From assembly GCF_902459555.1 (NCBI RefSeq), contig NZ_CABPSM010000006.1, positions 186,001 to 250,000 of the forward strand: a stretch of DNA of 64,000 nt. Reading direction: 5' to 3'. Source of the stretch: Pandoraea horticolens (GTDB lineage Bacteria; Pseudomonadota; Gammaproteobacteria; Burkholderiales; Burkholderiaceae). Made by a program: the position numbers and the translations under genes. Shown in pieces: positions 42,080 to 51,507 of this stretch. Within the stretch, counting starts at the first letter, position 1. Each line of letters begins with the position of its first letter. Below the pieces are notes generated by a model. The model was not told the origin of the DNA, did no database searches, and saw only the letters and a list, made by a program, of their open reading frames with translations.

Positions 42080-42928
42080 TCAGTGATGGTCATGCGCCTG
42101 ACCGATATACACGAGCGTAAGCATCATCATGATGAACGCCTGGAGCAACACGATCAGGATGTGGAAAATCGCCCATGCGGTGCCGGCAATGACGTGACCG
42201 ACAAAACCCAGCACCGACGCATCTGCGCCAAAGCTCCAGATACCGCCCAGCAGAGCGATCAGCAGGAACACCAGTTCGCCGGCGTACATATTGCCGAACA
42301 GTCGCATACCGAGCGACACGGTCTTGGCACAGAATTCGATGAGGTTGAGCAGCAGGTTCGGAATCCACAGCAGGAAGTGGTTACCGAACGGTGCGGTGAA
42401 CAGCTCGTGCATGAAACCGCCCGCGCCCTTGATCTTGAAGCTGTAGAACAGCATCAGGATGAGCACGCCAACGGCAATACCGAGCGTGCCGTTCAGATCG
42501 GCCGTCGGCACAATGCGATGGTACGTGATGATCGAACCCAGGCCCACCCACCCGATCACCTTCGAGGGCAGATCGACGGGCAGCAAGTCCAGCGAGTTCA
42601 TGAGCGCGACCCAGACAAACACGGTCAACGCGAGAGGAGCGATGAAGGCACGATTGCCGTGCACGATGCTCTTCGATTGGTCTTCCACCATCTCGACGAG
42701 CATTTCCACCGCAGCCTGGAAGCGGCCCGGCACGCCCGACGTGGCTTTGCGGGCGGCCATCCACAGCACGAAGCAGCCCAGAACGCCCATCGCGATCGAC
42801 CAGAACATGGTGTCCCAGTTGATGATCGAAAAATCGACAATGCTAGTCTGCGTCGAACTCGCGAGATTTTGCAGGTGGTGCGAAATGTACTCCGACGGGT
42901 TCGGAGCGTGGCCGGCTTCTACTGACAT
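42080..42928 (-). CDS. atpB: F0 ATP synthase a subunit
   Basis: The start [24 protein letters not shown] at 42928 (282 aa) matches betaproteobacterial AtpB; a 17-codon upstream extension is not family-like. The membrane protein contains the essential Arg in [23 protein letters not shown]. The N-terminal part [53 protein letters not shown] is also standard. It forms the half-channels that pass protons to the c ring. Confidence 0.96.
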   Translation of the reverse strand: MSVEAGHAPNPSEYISHHLQNLASSTQTSIVDFSIINWDTMFWSIAMGVLGCFVLWMAARKATSGVPGRFQAAVEMLVEMVEDQSKSIVHGNRAFIAPLALTVFVWVALMNSLDLLPVDLPSKVIGWVGLGSIITYHRIVPTADLNGTLGIAVGVLILMLFYSFKIKGAGGFMHELFTAPFGNHFLLWIPNLLLNLIEFCAKTVSLGMRLFGNMYAGELVFLLIALLGGIWSFGADASVLGFVGHVIAGTAWAIFHILIVLLQAFIMMMLTLVYIGQAHDHH

Positions 42929-42998
42929 AGCGATCAAACACCCAATTATGAAAATCCGCACACGGTAGCGCGTCGACACGTGAGCGGCATTCCCACCG

Positions 42999-43502
42999 CT
43001 ACTTCAGTACCATCGCCAGCCAATAGGCTTTCAACGTCAGTACGAAGGTGACGAGGAACGCGACCCAGTGAATTCCTGGGTAGCCGAACGCTACCGCCAC
43101 CAACAACGCAATCGTCGTGACTACCTTGACCGCTTCTCCCATCACCAGCGAACCGATGGAGAGGCGATCACCTGACATCCTTAGCCGCAACGCAAACAAC
43201 GCGCCCGGTATCCAACCGATCATTCCGCCCAGCCAGGCGGACACCGCCGCATCTTGTGGCGATGCCGAGAGAAACCACCAGGCCAATGTCGCTACCAGCG
43301 ACAGTAGTACCTGGGCTCCCACCACCCTGAATGGAGTCACACGGGATGCGCGTCCCACATCGGGACCGAACAGGCGCTCGGCCTGCGCACGCGTGAGCGG
43401 AACGATTGTCTCTTGCTCCTGCTCGTCGTCCCAATTCTCTGATGTTGCGCGTGCCGGCGCTTGCGGTTTCGGTTCCAAGTTCGACCGTTTATCTTCGGTC
43501 AT
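42999..43502 (-). CDS. atpI: ATP synthase subunit I (AtpI)
   Basis: This 167-aa protein starts at [14 protein letters not shown] (43502), which follows a strong GGGGAGG ribosome site; the frame open upstream lies in the promoter region. After a polar N-terminus there are four membrane helices ([72 protein letters not shown]). AtpI is a poorly conserved accessory protein thought to help c-ring assembly. The call rests on topology and its place before atpB. Confidence 0.9.
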   Translation of the reverse strand: MTEDKRSNLEPKPQAPARATSENWDDEQEQETIVPLTRAQAERLFGPDVGRASRVTPFRVVGAQVLLSLVATLAWWFLSASPQDAAVSAWLGGMIGWIPGALFALRLRMSGDRLSIGSLVMGEAVKVVTTIALLVAVAFGYPGIHWVAFLVTFVLTLKAYWLAMVLK

Positions 43503-43566
43503 CTCGTTGCCTCCCCGCCCGACTCGTGCAAAACGAATGGGCTCTTCAAGCAGATAAATCCGCGAG

Positions 43567-43596
43567 ATTTTACGGGACATTACGAACGCCAGTCAA
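43567..43596 (-). promoter_or_regulatory. Sigma-70 promoter of the atp operon
   Basis: On the minus strand TTGACT (43596-43591) and TAAAAT (43572-43567) are separated by 18 bases, each one mismatch from the consensus elements. The predicted transcription start near 43560 leaves a leader of about 58 bases before the atpI start. Confidence 0.72.
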
Positions 43597-43746
43597 TCGA
43601 AACGCGCAACAAATTCGCCGAAATTGTGCAGTGCATGCTTCGATTTGGCGCCAACTTTCATGGAGCACCATTTTGCTCATGGTGCAACGCGGCATTCCCG
43701 GCGAACGCTGCGCAATCGCTGCACCTTCGCGGGGTTTGGTGCGTGA

Positions 43747-45048
43747 TCATACCCATTTCAGGGCGATGGAACCAAGGAAAAACGCCACCAAAAAGAACGG
43801 GAGGGAAAGCCAATGAAAGTGCCACCAGATTTTTCCCGATTTCGCCATGCGCAATGCGATCAGGTTGGCCAACGAACCGATCGCCAGGCCGAAGCCGCCG
43901 ACAGCCACGCCATGCGCGAGCGCCGGCCAGTTGTGACTGTACTCGGCGAGCAGAATCGCCGCAGGCACGTTGCTGATGACTTGCGACAGCACCGCAGCGC
44001 CCGCATAGGCCATTACCGTCCCGGAGAAATCCACGTGCCCCAAAGTGGCGCGCACTTCGGGCAGCCCGGCCACACCCCGTAGCACGACGAACATCAGCAC
44101 GAAAATCGCAAGCAGCAGCCAGTCGATGCCGAACACCGCATTGCGGCGTGCCACCAGCAGCACCGCTGCCACGCCTGCACAGGCCCAGGCGGCATACCCG
44201 TGGTCCGCGAGTACGACGAAGGCGACGAACAGCGTCAAGGCGACCCACAGCAGCGTCCAGCGCACGTCGTGCCTCGGGCCACGCTGCTGAAAATGCAGCG
44301 CGCGAGAATCGAACGCGGCCGCGCACATCGCCAGCAGCACGGCCATGAGAGCGAGCGTGAGCGGCGTCATCATGACAACGTACGCACCGAAGCTCATGCC
44401 GCTTTGTTGCCACAGAAAGAGGTTTTGCGGATTGCCGAACGGTGTGAGACTCGAACCGGCGTTGACCGCCAGCGCGAGGAAGATGATCAGGCGCTCGATC
44501 CTCACGGGGGCAATCCGGGCGAGCGATCGTGCGAGCGGCACGACGGCAAAGAGTGCAACGTCGTTGGTGAGCAGCGTGGACAGGGCGGCGGCAAACGTCA
44601 CCATCAGCAACGCGAGACGCCGCTCCGTCCGAAACGCCCGCAGCAGTCGCTGCGCCAGCCAATCGAGAAAACCGCTCTGGTCGATGGCGCGCGTGAGCAT
44701 TAGCAATCCCGCAAGCGTGAGGATCGTTTGCCGATCGATGCGCGCGAACAGTTCGCCGGCGCTCACGGGACGAAACATCTGCAGGATGACGAATCCGGCG
44801 AGCAGAATAACCAGCACCCAGTCGCTGCGCACACGTTCGTACGTCGCGCGCAAGATGCGCAAAGTGTGCAAGGCGTGCGTCGTGACGGCACCCCGCGACG
44901 GCACCGGAGCGAGGGCGTCGTCCGCTGCCTGCGACGCCGTTGGCTTTGCCTTGCCTACCGGTTCACCGGCGGGTTCGTTCACGGAAAAGTTAGGCAGTAG
45001 ACCAAAATTACTCGGCACGAATGCGCGCGAGGATACCGTCGAGCGCAT
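43747..45048 (-). CDS. Ion-transporter-superfamily anion permease (ArsB/SLC13-like)
   Basis: This membrane protein of up to 433 aa has about ten to eleven hydrophobic helices after a polar region of about 70 residues. The pattern ILTLAGLLMLTRAIDQSGFLDWLAQRLL, LLTNDVALFAVVPLARSLA and NAGSSLTPFGNPQNLFLWQQSG is that of the ArsB/NhaD/SLC13 fold, where NPQN-type motifs line the ion site. The anion is unknown. The ATG at 45048 lies 41 bases inside parB; a GTG at 44982 is an alternative. The overlap suggests cotranscription with parAB. Confidence 0.82.
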   Translation of the reverse strand: MRSTVSSRAFVPSNFGLLPNFSVNEPAGEPVGKAKPTASQAADDALAPVPSRGAVTTHALHTLRILRATYERVRSDWVLVILLAGFVILQMFRPVSAGELFARIDRQTILTLAGLLMLTRAIDQSGFLDWLAQRLLRAFRTERRLALLMVTFAAALSTLLTNDVALFAVVPLARSLARIAPVRIERLIIFLALAVNAGSSLTPFGNPQNLFLWQQSGMSFGAYVVMMTPLTLALMAVLLAMCAAAFDSRALHFQQRGPRHDVRWTLLWVALTLFVAFVVLADHGYAAWACAGVAAVLLVARRNAVFGIDWLLLAIFVLMFVVLRGVAGLPEVRATLGHVDFSGTVMAYAGAAVLSQVISNVPAAILLAEYSHNWPALAHGVAVGGFGLAIGSLANLIALRMAKSGKIWWHFHWLSLPFFLVAFFLGSIALKWV

Positions 45049-45907
45049 CGAGACTGCCGAAATCGATCGTGAGTTGTCCGGCCCCTTTCCGACCGACCTT
45101 GATCTTGACGTTCGACGCGAGCAGATCCGACAGCTCGTCTTCGAGACGCGTCACGTCGCGACCGCCCTCTTCCGCCGAGCGACGACGAATGCCGTCGCCC
45201 TGCGGCTTCAGCGACGCGTTGACGACCCGCTCGGTATCGCGCACCGACAAGCGCTTATTCACCACTTGATTGGCGAGCGTGATCTGTGTGGCGGCGTCGA
45301 CGGCGAGCAACGCACGGGCGTGCCCCATGTCGAGATCGCCCGCCAGCAGCATGGTCTGCACCGGCTGCGCGAGATTGAGCAAACGCAACAGGTTCGACAC
45401 TGCGCTGCGCGAGCGGCCGAGCGACTCGGCGGCCTGTTCATGCGTGTAGTTGAATTCGCCGAGAAGACGTTGAATGCCTTGCGCTTCTTCGAGCGGATTC
45501 AGGTCTTCGCGCTGAATGTTCTCGATAAGCGCCATTGCGGCGGCGGCTTCATCGGAGACGTCGCGCACGAGCACCGGCACTTCGGCCAGCCCGGCGATGC
45601 GCGCGGCGCGGAAGCGTCGTTCGCCCGCAATAATTTCGTACTTCTCACCATCGACACGACGCACCAGAATCGGCTGCATCAGGCCCTGCGCGCGAATGCT
45701 CGCTGCAAGTTCCTGCAATGCCCCTTCATCCATGCGCGTACGCGGTTGATACTTACCGGCCTGAAGACGCTCGAGCGACATGACCGACGGCGCGCCGTCG
45801 GCACCGGCTTCGGCCGCGCCGTTGTGGTTATCGGCGTGCGCGCCGAGCAGCGCTTCGAGGCCGCGGCCCAGGCCCTTTTTTTTCAGTGCGTTGGTCTTGG
45901 TCGCCAT
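45008..45907 (-). CDS. parB: Chromosome-partitioning protein ParB
   Basis: This 299-aa protein begins with a basic tail (MATKTNALKKKGLGRGLEALLG). It has the CTP-binding ParB/Srx domain (QELAASIRAQGLMQPILVRR and GERRFRAARIAGLAEVPVLVRD), the helix-turn-helix (YTHEQAAESLGRSRSAVSNLLRLLNL), and a C-terminal dimer domain. ParB binds parS, loads as a sliding clamp and spreads to organise the origin. Its targets are visible in this window: several parS sites lie 3-6 kb away in and beyond mnmG. Confidence 0.98.
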   Translation of the reverse strand: MATKTNALKKKGLGRGLEALLGAHADNHNGAAEAGADGAPSVMSLERLQAGKYQPRTRMDEGALQELAASIRAQGLMQPILVRRVDGEKYEIIAGERRFRAARIAGLAEVPVLVRDVSDEAAAAMALIENIQREDLNPLEEAQGIQRLLGEFNYTHEQAAESLGRSRSAVSNLLRLLNLAQPVQTMLLAGDLDMGHARALLAVDAATQITLANQVVNKRLSVRDTERVVNASLKPQGDGIRRRSAEEGGRDVTRLEDELSDLLASNVKIKVGRKGAGQLTIDFGSLDALDGILARIRAE

Positions 45908-45934
45908 GACAATGCGTTCCTGCGCGATTGCGCC

Positions 45935-46705
45935 TTACATAGTTTGAATGCGCGCGATCATTTCCGCGCCGAATTGGAGATACGCCTTCGCACCGCGCGA
46001 CGCGGGATCGAAAACGACACCCGGCATACCGTAGCTCGGCGCTTCGGCGAGTCGCACATTGCGCGGAATGATCGCGTTGAACACCTTGTCTCCGAAGTGC
46101 TCCTTGAGCTGCTCCGAGACTTGTTGCTGTAGCGTGATGCGCGGGTCGAACATCACGCGCAACAGCCCTATCACTTTCAGGTCGCGGTTCAGATTCGCGT
46201 GCACCTGCTTGATCGTGTTGACGAGATCCGACAGCCCTTCCAGCGCGAAATATTCACACTGCATCGGAATGATGACGCCATGCGCCGCGCACAACCCATT
46301 GAGGGTCAGCAACGAGAGCGTCGGCGGGCAATCGATGAGGACGAAATCGTAGGCATCGTCGACCTTGGCGAGCGCTTGCTTGAGTCGCGTGTCGCGGTTC
46401 TCGAGCGAGACGAGTTCCACGTCCGCACCGGCCAGTTCGCGATTGGCGGGCAGCACGTCGTAACTCCCCGACTCCGAGCGCTGGCAACTCGTCGTGACAT
46501 CGGCACCGTCGACCAGCACTTCGTACACGCTCGACTCGAGTGCGGCCTTGTCGATACCGCTGCCCATCGTCGCATTGCCCTGAGGATCGAGGTCGACCAA
46601 CAAGACCCGCTGCCCGTGCGACGCCAGTCCGGCAGCGAGGTTCACCGTGGTGGTCGTCTTGCCGACGCCGCCCTTCTGATTGGCCACGCAGAAAATTTTC
46701 GCCAT
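45935..46705 (-). CDS. parA: Chromosome-partitioning ATPase ParA
   Basis: The start MAKIFCVANQKGGVGKTTTTVNLAAGLASHG at 46705 (256 aa) follows GGAGGA at good spacing; a 13-codon extension is dropped. The deviant Walker A KGGVGKTT, the Walker A-prime DLDPQGNATMG, and YDFVLIDCPPTLSLLTLN identify a ParA/Soj-type ATPase. It moves the ParB-parS complexes apart along the nucleoid. It starts 27 bases before parB. Confidence 0.97.
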   Translation of the reverse strand: MAKIFCVANQKGGVGKTTTTVNLAAGLASHGQRVLLVDLDPQGNATMGSGIDKAALESSVYEVLVDGADVTTSCQRSESGSYDVLPANRELAGADVELVSLENRDTRLKQALAKVDDAYDFVLIDCPPTLSLLTLNGLCAAHGVIIPMQCEYFALEGLSDLVNTIKQVHANLNRDLKVIGLLRVMFDPRITLQQQVSEQLKEHFGDKVFNAIIPRNVRLAEAPSYGMPGVVFDPASRGAKAYLQFGAEMIARIQTM

Positions 46706-46886
46706 GCCGATGTAGTCCTCCGAATGCTGCCGTGTTGATGCCATTGATGCAGATGATGCCGGGATTACACCGGTCAGGCGAACCCACCGTACCGCCGGTG
46801 AGCCGATACATCCCGCAAATTCGATTTTCTGAGTAAAGCTCAGTTCTTGCGCTGACTGGCCGGCGTCAGATGCGCCGGCGCTGTGC

Positions 46887-47471
46887 TCAGGGGACGCTCG
46901 CCTTCTGGGGCGTCAACACCAGTTTGTCGGTGTCGTAGCCCTGCTTGCGCAACTGGGCACGGACTTGATTCAGTGCATTTTCGTCGAGCGTCGGCGTGCG
47001 CGAAAAGATCCAGAGGTACTCGCGGCTTGGCTCCCCAACAGCGGCAAACTGGTAGTCGCCGTCGAGAACGATAACCCAGTAGTTCGCCCAAAGCCAGGGA
47101 ATCCAGCGTAACCAGTCGGGCGCAAAGGTGACTTTGAAGCGAGCCGTGCCGGTGCCTTGCCCGTCGGTGCGAGCCAGACCGGTGTCGCTGACCCAGGTAC
47201 CGTCTTCTTTACGGCACTTGTTCGTGACGTCGATCCTGCCGTCCGCTCGTGCCACGTAATCTGCGGTCACGTCCGACGCACATTTTCGCTCGAAGAAATT
47301 CGGGTAGCGTGCTATTTCGTACCAGGTGCCGACATATCGCTCTTTGTCGATTTTCGGCACCGGGCGTACACGGGTCGTCAGCGATTCCTGCCCGGACTGC
47401 GCCCAGGCGACGGCAGCCACCATCGACAAACCGACCATGGCGGCCCCTATCCAGCGGGTGACGGTATTCAT
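46887..47471 (-). CDS. Bacterial lipocalin (Blc-like), secreted
   Basis: This 194-aa protein has a cleavable signal ([26 protein letters not shown]) without a lipobox Cys, so it should be a soluble periplasmic protein rather than a lipoprotein like E. coli Blc. The lipocalin motif is [15 protein letters not shown] (GxW), followed by strands ending [35 protein letters not shown]. Lipocalins bind lipids or other hydrophobic ligands. It overlaps rsmG (ATGA), so it is wedged between rsmG and parA in what is otherwise a core operon. Confidence 0.92.
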   Translation of the reverse strand: MNTVTRWIGAAMVGLSMVAAVAWAQSGQESLTTRVRPVPKIDKERYVGTWYEIARYPNFFERKCASDVTADYVARADGRIDVTNKCRKEDGTWVSDTGLARTDGQGTGTARFKVTFAPDWLRWIPWLWANYWVIVLDGDYQFAAVGEPSREYLWIFSRTPTLDENALNQVRAQLRKQGYDTDKLVLTPQKASVP

Positions 47472-48148
47472 GCCGTCACCTTCACGCGGAGCAAGTGACG
47501 CTCGGCGTCGAGAAACGGCACGTTTAACGGCAGGCGTTCGACCAGCGCACAGCCGGCCGGCAGCGCAAGCTCGCTCTCGGCGGCCACGCCTTTCATGGCC
47601 CAGAAGCTGCCACCGGGGGCGAGCAGATTGCGAGCCAGCGTAACGAAATCGGACAATTCGGCGAAGGCGCGCGAGACGATGGCATCGAACGGTGCGGGCA
47701 CTTCTTTGCCGACGACGAGTGACTCGACCCGGCCGGTCACAACGGTCAGGTTGGTGAGTTTGAAGGTCGCGCGGGCTTGCGTGAGGAATGCCGTCTTCTT
47801 GTGAACGATGTCGTTGACTGTCACCTGCCAGTCGGGACGAACCATGGCAAGCACCACGCCGGGCAACCCACCACCTGAGCCGACATCAAGCACGCGTGAA
47901 ATTGGCTCACGATCGAGACGAGGCAGTATCGAGAGGGAATCGAGCAAGTGCTTGATGACCATCTGCCGCGGATCACGGATCGAGGTCATCTGCAACGAGG
48001 CGTTCCATTTGGCCAGCAGTGCCTGAAAATCGAGCAGACGGGCCTGTTGCTCGTCGCTGATGGACAGGCCCAGTTGCCGGATACCGTCGGCCAATAACGT
48101 GCTCAACTCATTGCCGCCGTTGGTGGCAGCCTTTCGCGGATCAATCAT
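47468..48148 (-). CDS. rsmG: 16S rRNA m7G527 methyltransferase RsmG (GidB)
   Basis: This 226-aa SAM-dependent enzyme contains the SAM motif [18 protein letters not shown] and the upstream [35 protein letters not shown] that is characteristic of RsmG. It methylates G527 of 16S rRNA. It starts 12 bases after mnmG, the conserved gidA-gidB order, and overlaps the lipocalin gene. Confidence 0.97.
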   Translation of the reverse strand: MIDPRKAATNGGNELSTLLADGIRQLGLSISDEQQARLLDFQALLAKWNASLQMTSIRDPRQMVIKHLLDSLSILPRLDREPISRVLDVGSGGGLPGVVLAMVRPDWQVTVNDIVHKKTAFLTQARATFKLTNLTVVTGRVESLVVGKEVPAPFDAIVSRAFAELSDFVTLARNLLAPGGSFWAMKGVAAESELALPAGCALVERLPLNVPFLDAERHLLRVKVTA

Positions 48149-48160
48149 GAGGTCTCCGCG

Positions 48161-50134
48161 TCAGGCTGCGTGCTGGTCGCCGTCATCGGCGGCAGTGGCA
48201 TCGGCAGTCGTGTCCTCCGACGCACGGCGGCGTCCGAGACCTTTCTTGAGGTGGATCATCAGCAACGAGATCGCGGCGGGCGTCACACCGGAGATACGCG
48301 ATGCCTGCCCCAGTGTCTCCGGCCGCTGTGCATTGAGCTTCTGGCGGACTTCGATCGACAGACCCCTGACATCGTTGTAATCGATGCTGGCGGGCAGCAC
48401 GGTATTCTCGTTGGCTTCCTTGCGCACGATTTCATCGGCCTGACGATCGATGTAGCCCTGATACTTGACCGCAATTTCGATCTGTTCGCGAATCAGGTTG
48501 GCCTGCAATGGATCGTCGGACAACTGCCCTTCGGGCGCGAGACGGCCGCCCTGCACGGCCATCAATGCGTCGTACCCGACTTCCGGGCGGCGCAGCAGAT
48601 CGGCCAGCGAGTACTCATGATCGATGGCCTTGCCAAGCAACGGCACGGAATCTTCGGCCGGGAAGGTCTTCGGATTCACCCATGTGGATTTGAGACGTTC
48701 TGTTTCACGTGAAACAGCATCGCGTTTGCGGCAGAACGCTTCCCAGCGAATATCGTCGACCACGCCGAGTTCGCGGCCGATTTCCGTCAGTCGCATGTCG
48801 GCATTATCCTCGCGCAGCGACAGGCGATACTCGGCGCGGCTGGTGAACATTCGATACGGCTCGGAGACGCCACGCGTGATCAGGTCATCGACCAGCACGC
48901 CGAGGTATGCCTGATCGCGCCGCGGACACCAGGCATCGCGCCCTTGTACCTGCAGCGCGGCATTGATACCGGCGAGCAGCCCCTGAGCGGCAGCTTCTTC
49001 GTAGCCGGTTGTGCCATTGATCTGGCCCGCAAAGAACAGACCGGAGATCACACGGGTTTCGAGTGAGCTACGCAGTCCGCGCGGATCGAAGTAATCGTAT
49101 TCGATGGCGTAGCCGGGCCGCAGGATGTAGGCATTCTCCATACCTTTCATGGAGCGGACGAGTTCCAGTTGCACGTCGAAAGGCAAGCTGGTGGAGATGC
49201 CGTTCGGGTAGAACTCGTTGGTCGTGAGGCCTTCGGGTTCGAGATAGATCTGGTGCGACGTCTTGTCGGCGAAACGATGGATCTTGTCTTCAATGGACGG
49301 GCAATAGCGCGGACCCACCCCTTCGATAACGCCGGTATACATTGGCGATCGGTCGAGTCCAGCGCGGATGATATCGTGGGTGCGCTCGTTGGTATGCGTG
49401 ACCCAGCATGGCACTTGGCGCGGATGTTGTTCCGGGCGGCCGAGGAACGAGAACACGGGTACCGGATCGAGATCGCCGGGCTGTTCTTCGAGAACGGAGA
49501 AGTCGATGGAGCGACCATCGATGCGGGGTGGTGTACCGGTCTTCAACCGGCCTTGGGGCAACTTCAACTCTTTGAGGCGTGCCGACAAGCTGAGCGCAGC
49601 CGGATCTCCTGCGCGACCACCCACGTAGTTGTTCAGTCCGACGTGGATCTTGCCGTCGAGGAAGGTGCCTGCCGTCAACACGACGGCGCGAGCGCGGAAG
49701 CGCAATCCGATCTGGGTAATAGCGCCGACAACCCGCTCACCCTCGACGATGAGATCGTCAACGGCTTGTTGGAACAGCCAGAGATTGGGTTGATTTTCCA
49801 GCCGGTGGCGGATGGCTTGCTTGTAGAGAAGGCGATCAGCCTGCGCACGAGTGGCGCGGACGGCCGGCCCCTTGGACGAATTCAGAATACGGAACTGAAT
49901 ACCGCCCTCGTCAGTCGCGGCGGCCATGGCACCGCCCAGTGCATCAACCTCTTTGACGAGATGGCCTTTGCCGATCCCACCAATGGAGGGATTGCAGCTC
50001 ATCTGGCCGAGCGTCTCGATGTTGTGGGTGAGCAGAAGTGTTTTACAGCCCATACGGGCCGAGGCGAGTGCGGCCTCGGTGCCGGCATGGCCACCACCCA
50101 CCACGATCACGTCGAACTCGGTTGGATAAAGCAT
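48161..50134 (-). CDS. mnmG: tRNA uridine 5-carboxymethylaminomethyl modification enzyme MnmG (GidA)
   Basis: This 657-aa FAD enzyme begins [29 protein letters not shown], a dinucleotide-binding fold, followed by [35 protein letters not shown] and [15 protein letters not shown] are further signatures. With MnmE it modifies the wobble uridine of several tRNAs. The C-terminus carries an extra Ala/Asp-rich tail. Its coding region contains a perfect parS site, and the candidate oriC lies just upstream, as next to gidA in E. coli. Confidence 0.98.
   Translation of the reverse strand: MLYPTEFDVIVVGGGHAGTEAALASARMGCKTLLLTHNIETLGQMSCNPSIGGIGKGHLVKEVDALGGAMAAATDEGGIQFRILNSSKGPAVRATRAQADRLLYKQAIRHRLENQPNLWLFQQAVDDLIVEGERVVGAITQIGLRFRARAVVLTAGTFLDGKIHVGLNNYVGGRAGDPAALSLSARLKELKLPQGRLKTGTPPRIDGRSIDFSVLEEQPGDLDPVPVFSFLGRPEQHPRQVPCWVTHTNERTHDIIRAGLDRSPMYTGVIEGVGPRYCPSIEDKIHRFADKTSHQIYLEPEGLTTNEFYPNGISTSLPFDVQLELVRSMKGMENAYILRPGYAIEYDYFDPRGLRSSLETRVISGLFFAGQINGTTGYEEAAAQGLLAGINAALQVQGRDAWCPRRDQAYLGVLVDDLITRGVSEPYRMFTSRAEYRLSLREDNADMRLTEIGRELGVVDDIRWEAFCRKRDAVSRETERLKSTWVNPKTFPAEDSVPLLGKAIDHEYSLADLLRRPEVGYDALMAVQGGRLAPEGQLSDDPLQANLIREQIEIAVKYQGYIDRQADEIVRKEANENTVLPASIDYNDVRGLSIEVRQKLNAQRPETLGQASRISGVTPAAISLLMIHLKKGLGRRRASEDTTADATAADDGDQHAA
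48701..48716. promoter_or_regulatory. Perfect parS site inside mnmG
   Basis: TGTTTCACGTGAAACA matches the 16-bp universal parS palindrome at every base. It is embedded in the coding sequence of mnmG, so it is conserved for two functions at once. It is the only fully perfect copy; those upstream of mnmG end in G in place of the last A. Confidence 0.9.
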
Positions 50135-50182
50135 CGCAATTTTGCCGCGTGCGGCAAACTCTCTGGATTCGGTAATTGCGGA

Positions 50183-50188
50183 ATTATA
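50183..50188 (-). promoter_or_regulatory. -10 element of the mnmG promoter
   Basis: A perfect TATAAT on the minus strand, preceded by CCGC, lies about 50 bases before the mnmG start. No good -35 was found at 16-18 bases, so the promoter call rests on the -10 element and its place. Confidence 0.5.
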
Positions 50189-50223
50189 GCGGCATTGCGG
50201 TGCATCATTTGTAACTGCCGCAG

Positions 50224-50239
50224 TGTTTCACGTGGAACG
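50224..50239. promoter_or_regulatory. Imperfect parS site
   Basis: TGTTTCACGTGGAACG differs from the 16-bp parS consensus at two positions, one inside the core palindrome. It lies 43 bp before the next, better site. Confidence 0.6.
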
Positions 50240-50266
50240 TGCGTGGAAAAGTACGGTTTTGGGGAC

Positions 50267-50282
50267 TGTTTCACGTGAAACG
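50267..50282. promoter_or_regulatory. parS site 1 of the array
   Basis: TGTTTCACGTGAAACG contains the intact 14-bp core GTTTCACGTGAAAC. It opens a shorter (172-bp) repeat unit. Confidence 0.88.
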
Positions 50283-50438
50283 TTGAGGGCGGACGAGTTA
50301 TCCGCGGACTCCACCTCGTCGGAGCGACGGCATTCCACCACTGCTTCCCCGAACACCGGCGTCGCCCTCTCCCACTTCCGGGCGACGAAGATTGCCGGAT
50401 CGATTGCCCCAGTACAACCATCGAAGCATCGGTAAGTG

Positions 50439-50454
50439 TGTTTCACGTGAAACG
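50439..50454. promoter_or_regulatory. parS site 2 of the array
   Basis: TGTTTCACGTGAAACG with intact core, 172 bp from the previous site and 233 bp from the next. Confidence 0.88.
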
Positions 50455-50671
50455 TTGGGGATGAATGGGCTACCCGTGGGCACCGCCACCTCGTCACAGC
50501 AACGGCACTCCACCACCACTTCCCCCAACACCGGCGTCGCCCCCTCCCACTTCCGGGCAGCGAAGATCGCCGATACCCTGACTGCGCTCCACTTGAAAGT
50601 CGCTCCGTCAGGGCACCGACAATCTCCGCCAGCTCAGCATCCGAGTACAACCATCGAAGCATCGGCAAGTG

Positions 50672-50687
50672 TGTTTCACGTGAAACG
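50672..50687. promoter_or_regulatory. parS site 3 of the array
   Basis: TGTTTCACGTGAAACG with intact core, exactly 233 bp after site 2. Confidence 0.88.
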
Positions 50688-50904
50688 TTGGAGATGAACG
50701 GGCTACCCGTGGGCACCGCCACCTCGTCACAGCAACGGCACTCCACCACCACTTCCCCCAACACCGGCGTCGCCCTCTCCCGCTTCCGGGCAGCGGAGAT
50801 CGCCGATACCCTGACTGCGCTCCACTTGAAAGTCGCTCCGTCAGGGCACCGGCAATCTCCGCCAGGTCGATGCCCGAGTACAAACATCGAAGCATCGGTA
50901 AACC

Positions 50905-50920
50905 TGTTCCACGTGAAACG
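50905..50920. promoter_or_regulatory. parS site 4 of the array (one core change)
   Basis: TGTTCCACGTGAAACG has one T-to-C change in the left half of the core and lies exactly 233 bp after site 3. ParB binding may be weaker here. Confidence 0.75.
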
Positions 50921-51135
50921 TTGGGGATGGACGGGATACCCGTGGGAGTCGACACCTCGTCGCAGCAACGGCACTCCACCGCCACTTCCCCCAACACCGG
51001 TGTCGCCCCCTCCCACTTCCGGGCAGCGAAGATCGCCGATACCCTGACTGCGCTCCACTTGAAAGTCGCTCCGTCAGGGCACCGGCAATCTCCGCCGGGT
51101 CGATTGCCCGAGTACAACCGTTAGCGACGTCCCTT

Positions 51136-51151
51136 TGTTTCACGTGAAACG
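51136..51151. promoter_or_regulatory. parS site 5 of the array
   Basis: TGTTTCACGTGAAACG with intact core, 231 bp after site 4. Sequence to its right no longer matches the repeat unit. Confidence 0.88.
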
Positions 51152-51507
51152 TGCCGGAATGCGATGCGTGAACGCCGATGGCCGTAGGACTCCAGAAAAG
51201 CAGTGCATCATCCGGCACCGGAGTTTTCCACGGACGAATCTCCATTACGGGAATGGCGGACGACGGACGGTGGGTATCCCAGCGGATTAATGCCACCCCG
51301 GGTCGGAAACTCGGACGTTTGAGAAGTGGGGATTGGCGGTGCCCTGAAGAGCGACTTTGAGGTGGAGCGCAGTCAGGGCGCCGCCGCCGGGATCGCGGGA
51401 TGTGGCGTCTCAAGGCTGCTCGACAACCCACCGTTTCACATGAAATCACGAAACGAAGAATGAAGGACGAAGCCCAAAGCCCCTCCGGATCCCCCCATCG
51501 GAGTACC

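Larger units (their letters stand above)
50267..51151. repeat. Tandem repeat array, about 233-bp units each headed by parS
   Basis: Units begin with parS at 50267 (172 bp, lacking about 61 bp), 50439 (233 bp), 50672 (233 bp), 50905 (231 bp) and 51136 (only the parS remains before divergence). Each full unit shares the same text after parS, including CTACCCGTGGGCACCGCCAC, a stretch ending CCAACACCGGCGTCGCCC, and a CCCTGAC/GTCAGGG inverted repeat. The first unit differs most. The array looks like a centromere amplified by unequal recombination. It is not a CRISPR: unit length and spacer identity exclude that. Confidence 0.9.

Noticed and set aside
43665-43685. GCACCAT/ATGGTGC inverted repeat upstream of atpI
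   Set aside because: Seven-base stem without a T-run and outside the promoter; likely chance.
46858-46878. GCCGGCG/CGCCGGC hairpin after the lipocalin gene as a terminator
   Set aside because: The stem is good but no T-run follows on either strand, so it is not a rho-independent terminator by itself.
50267-51151. CRISPR-like appearance of regularly spaced short palindromes
   Set aside because: The spacers are themselves copies of each other and 217 bp long; the short repeat is parS. No cas genes are present.
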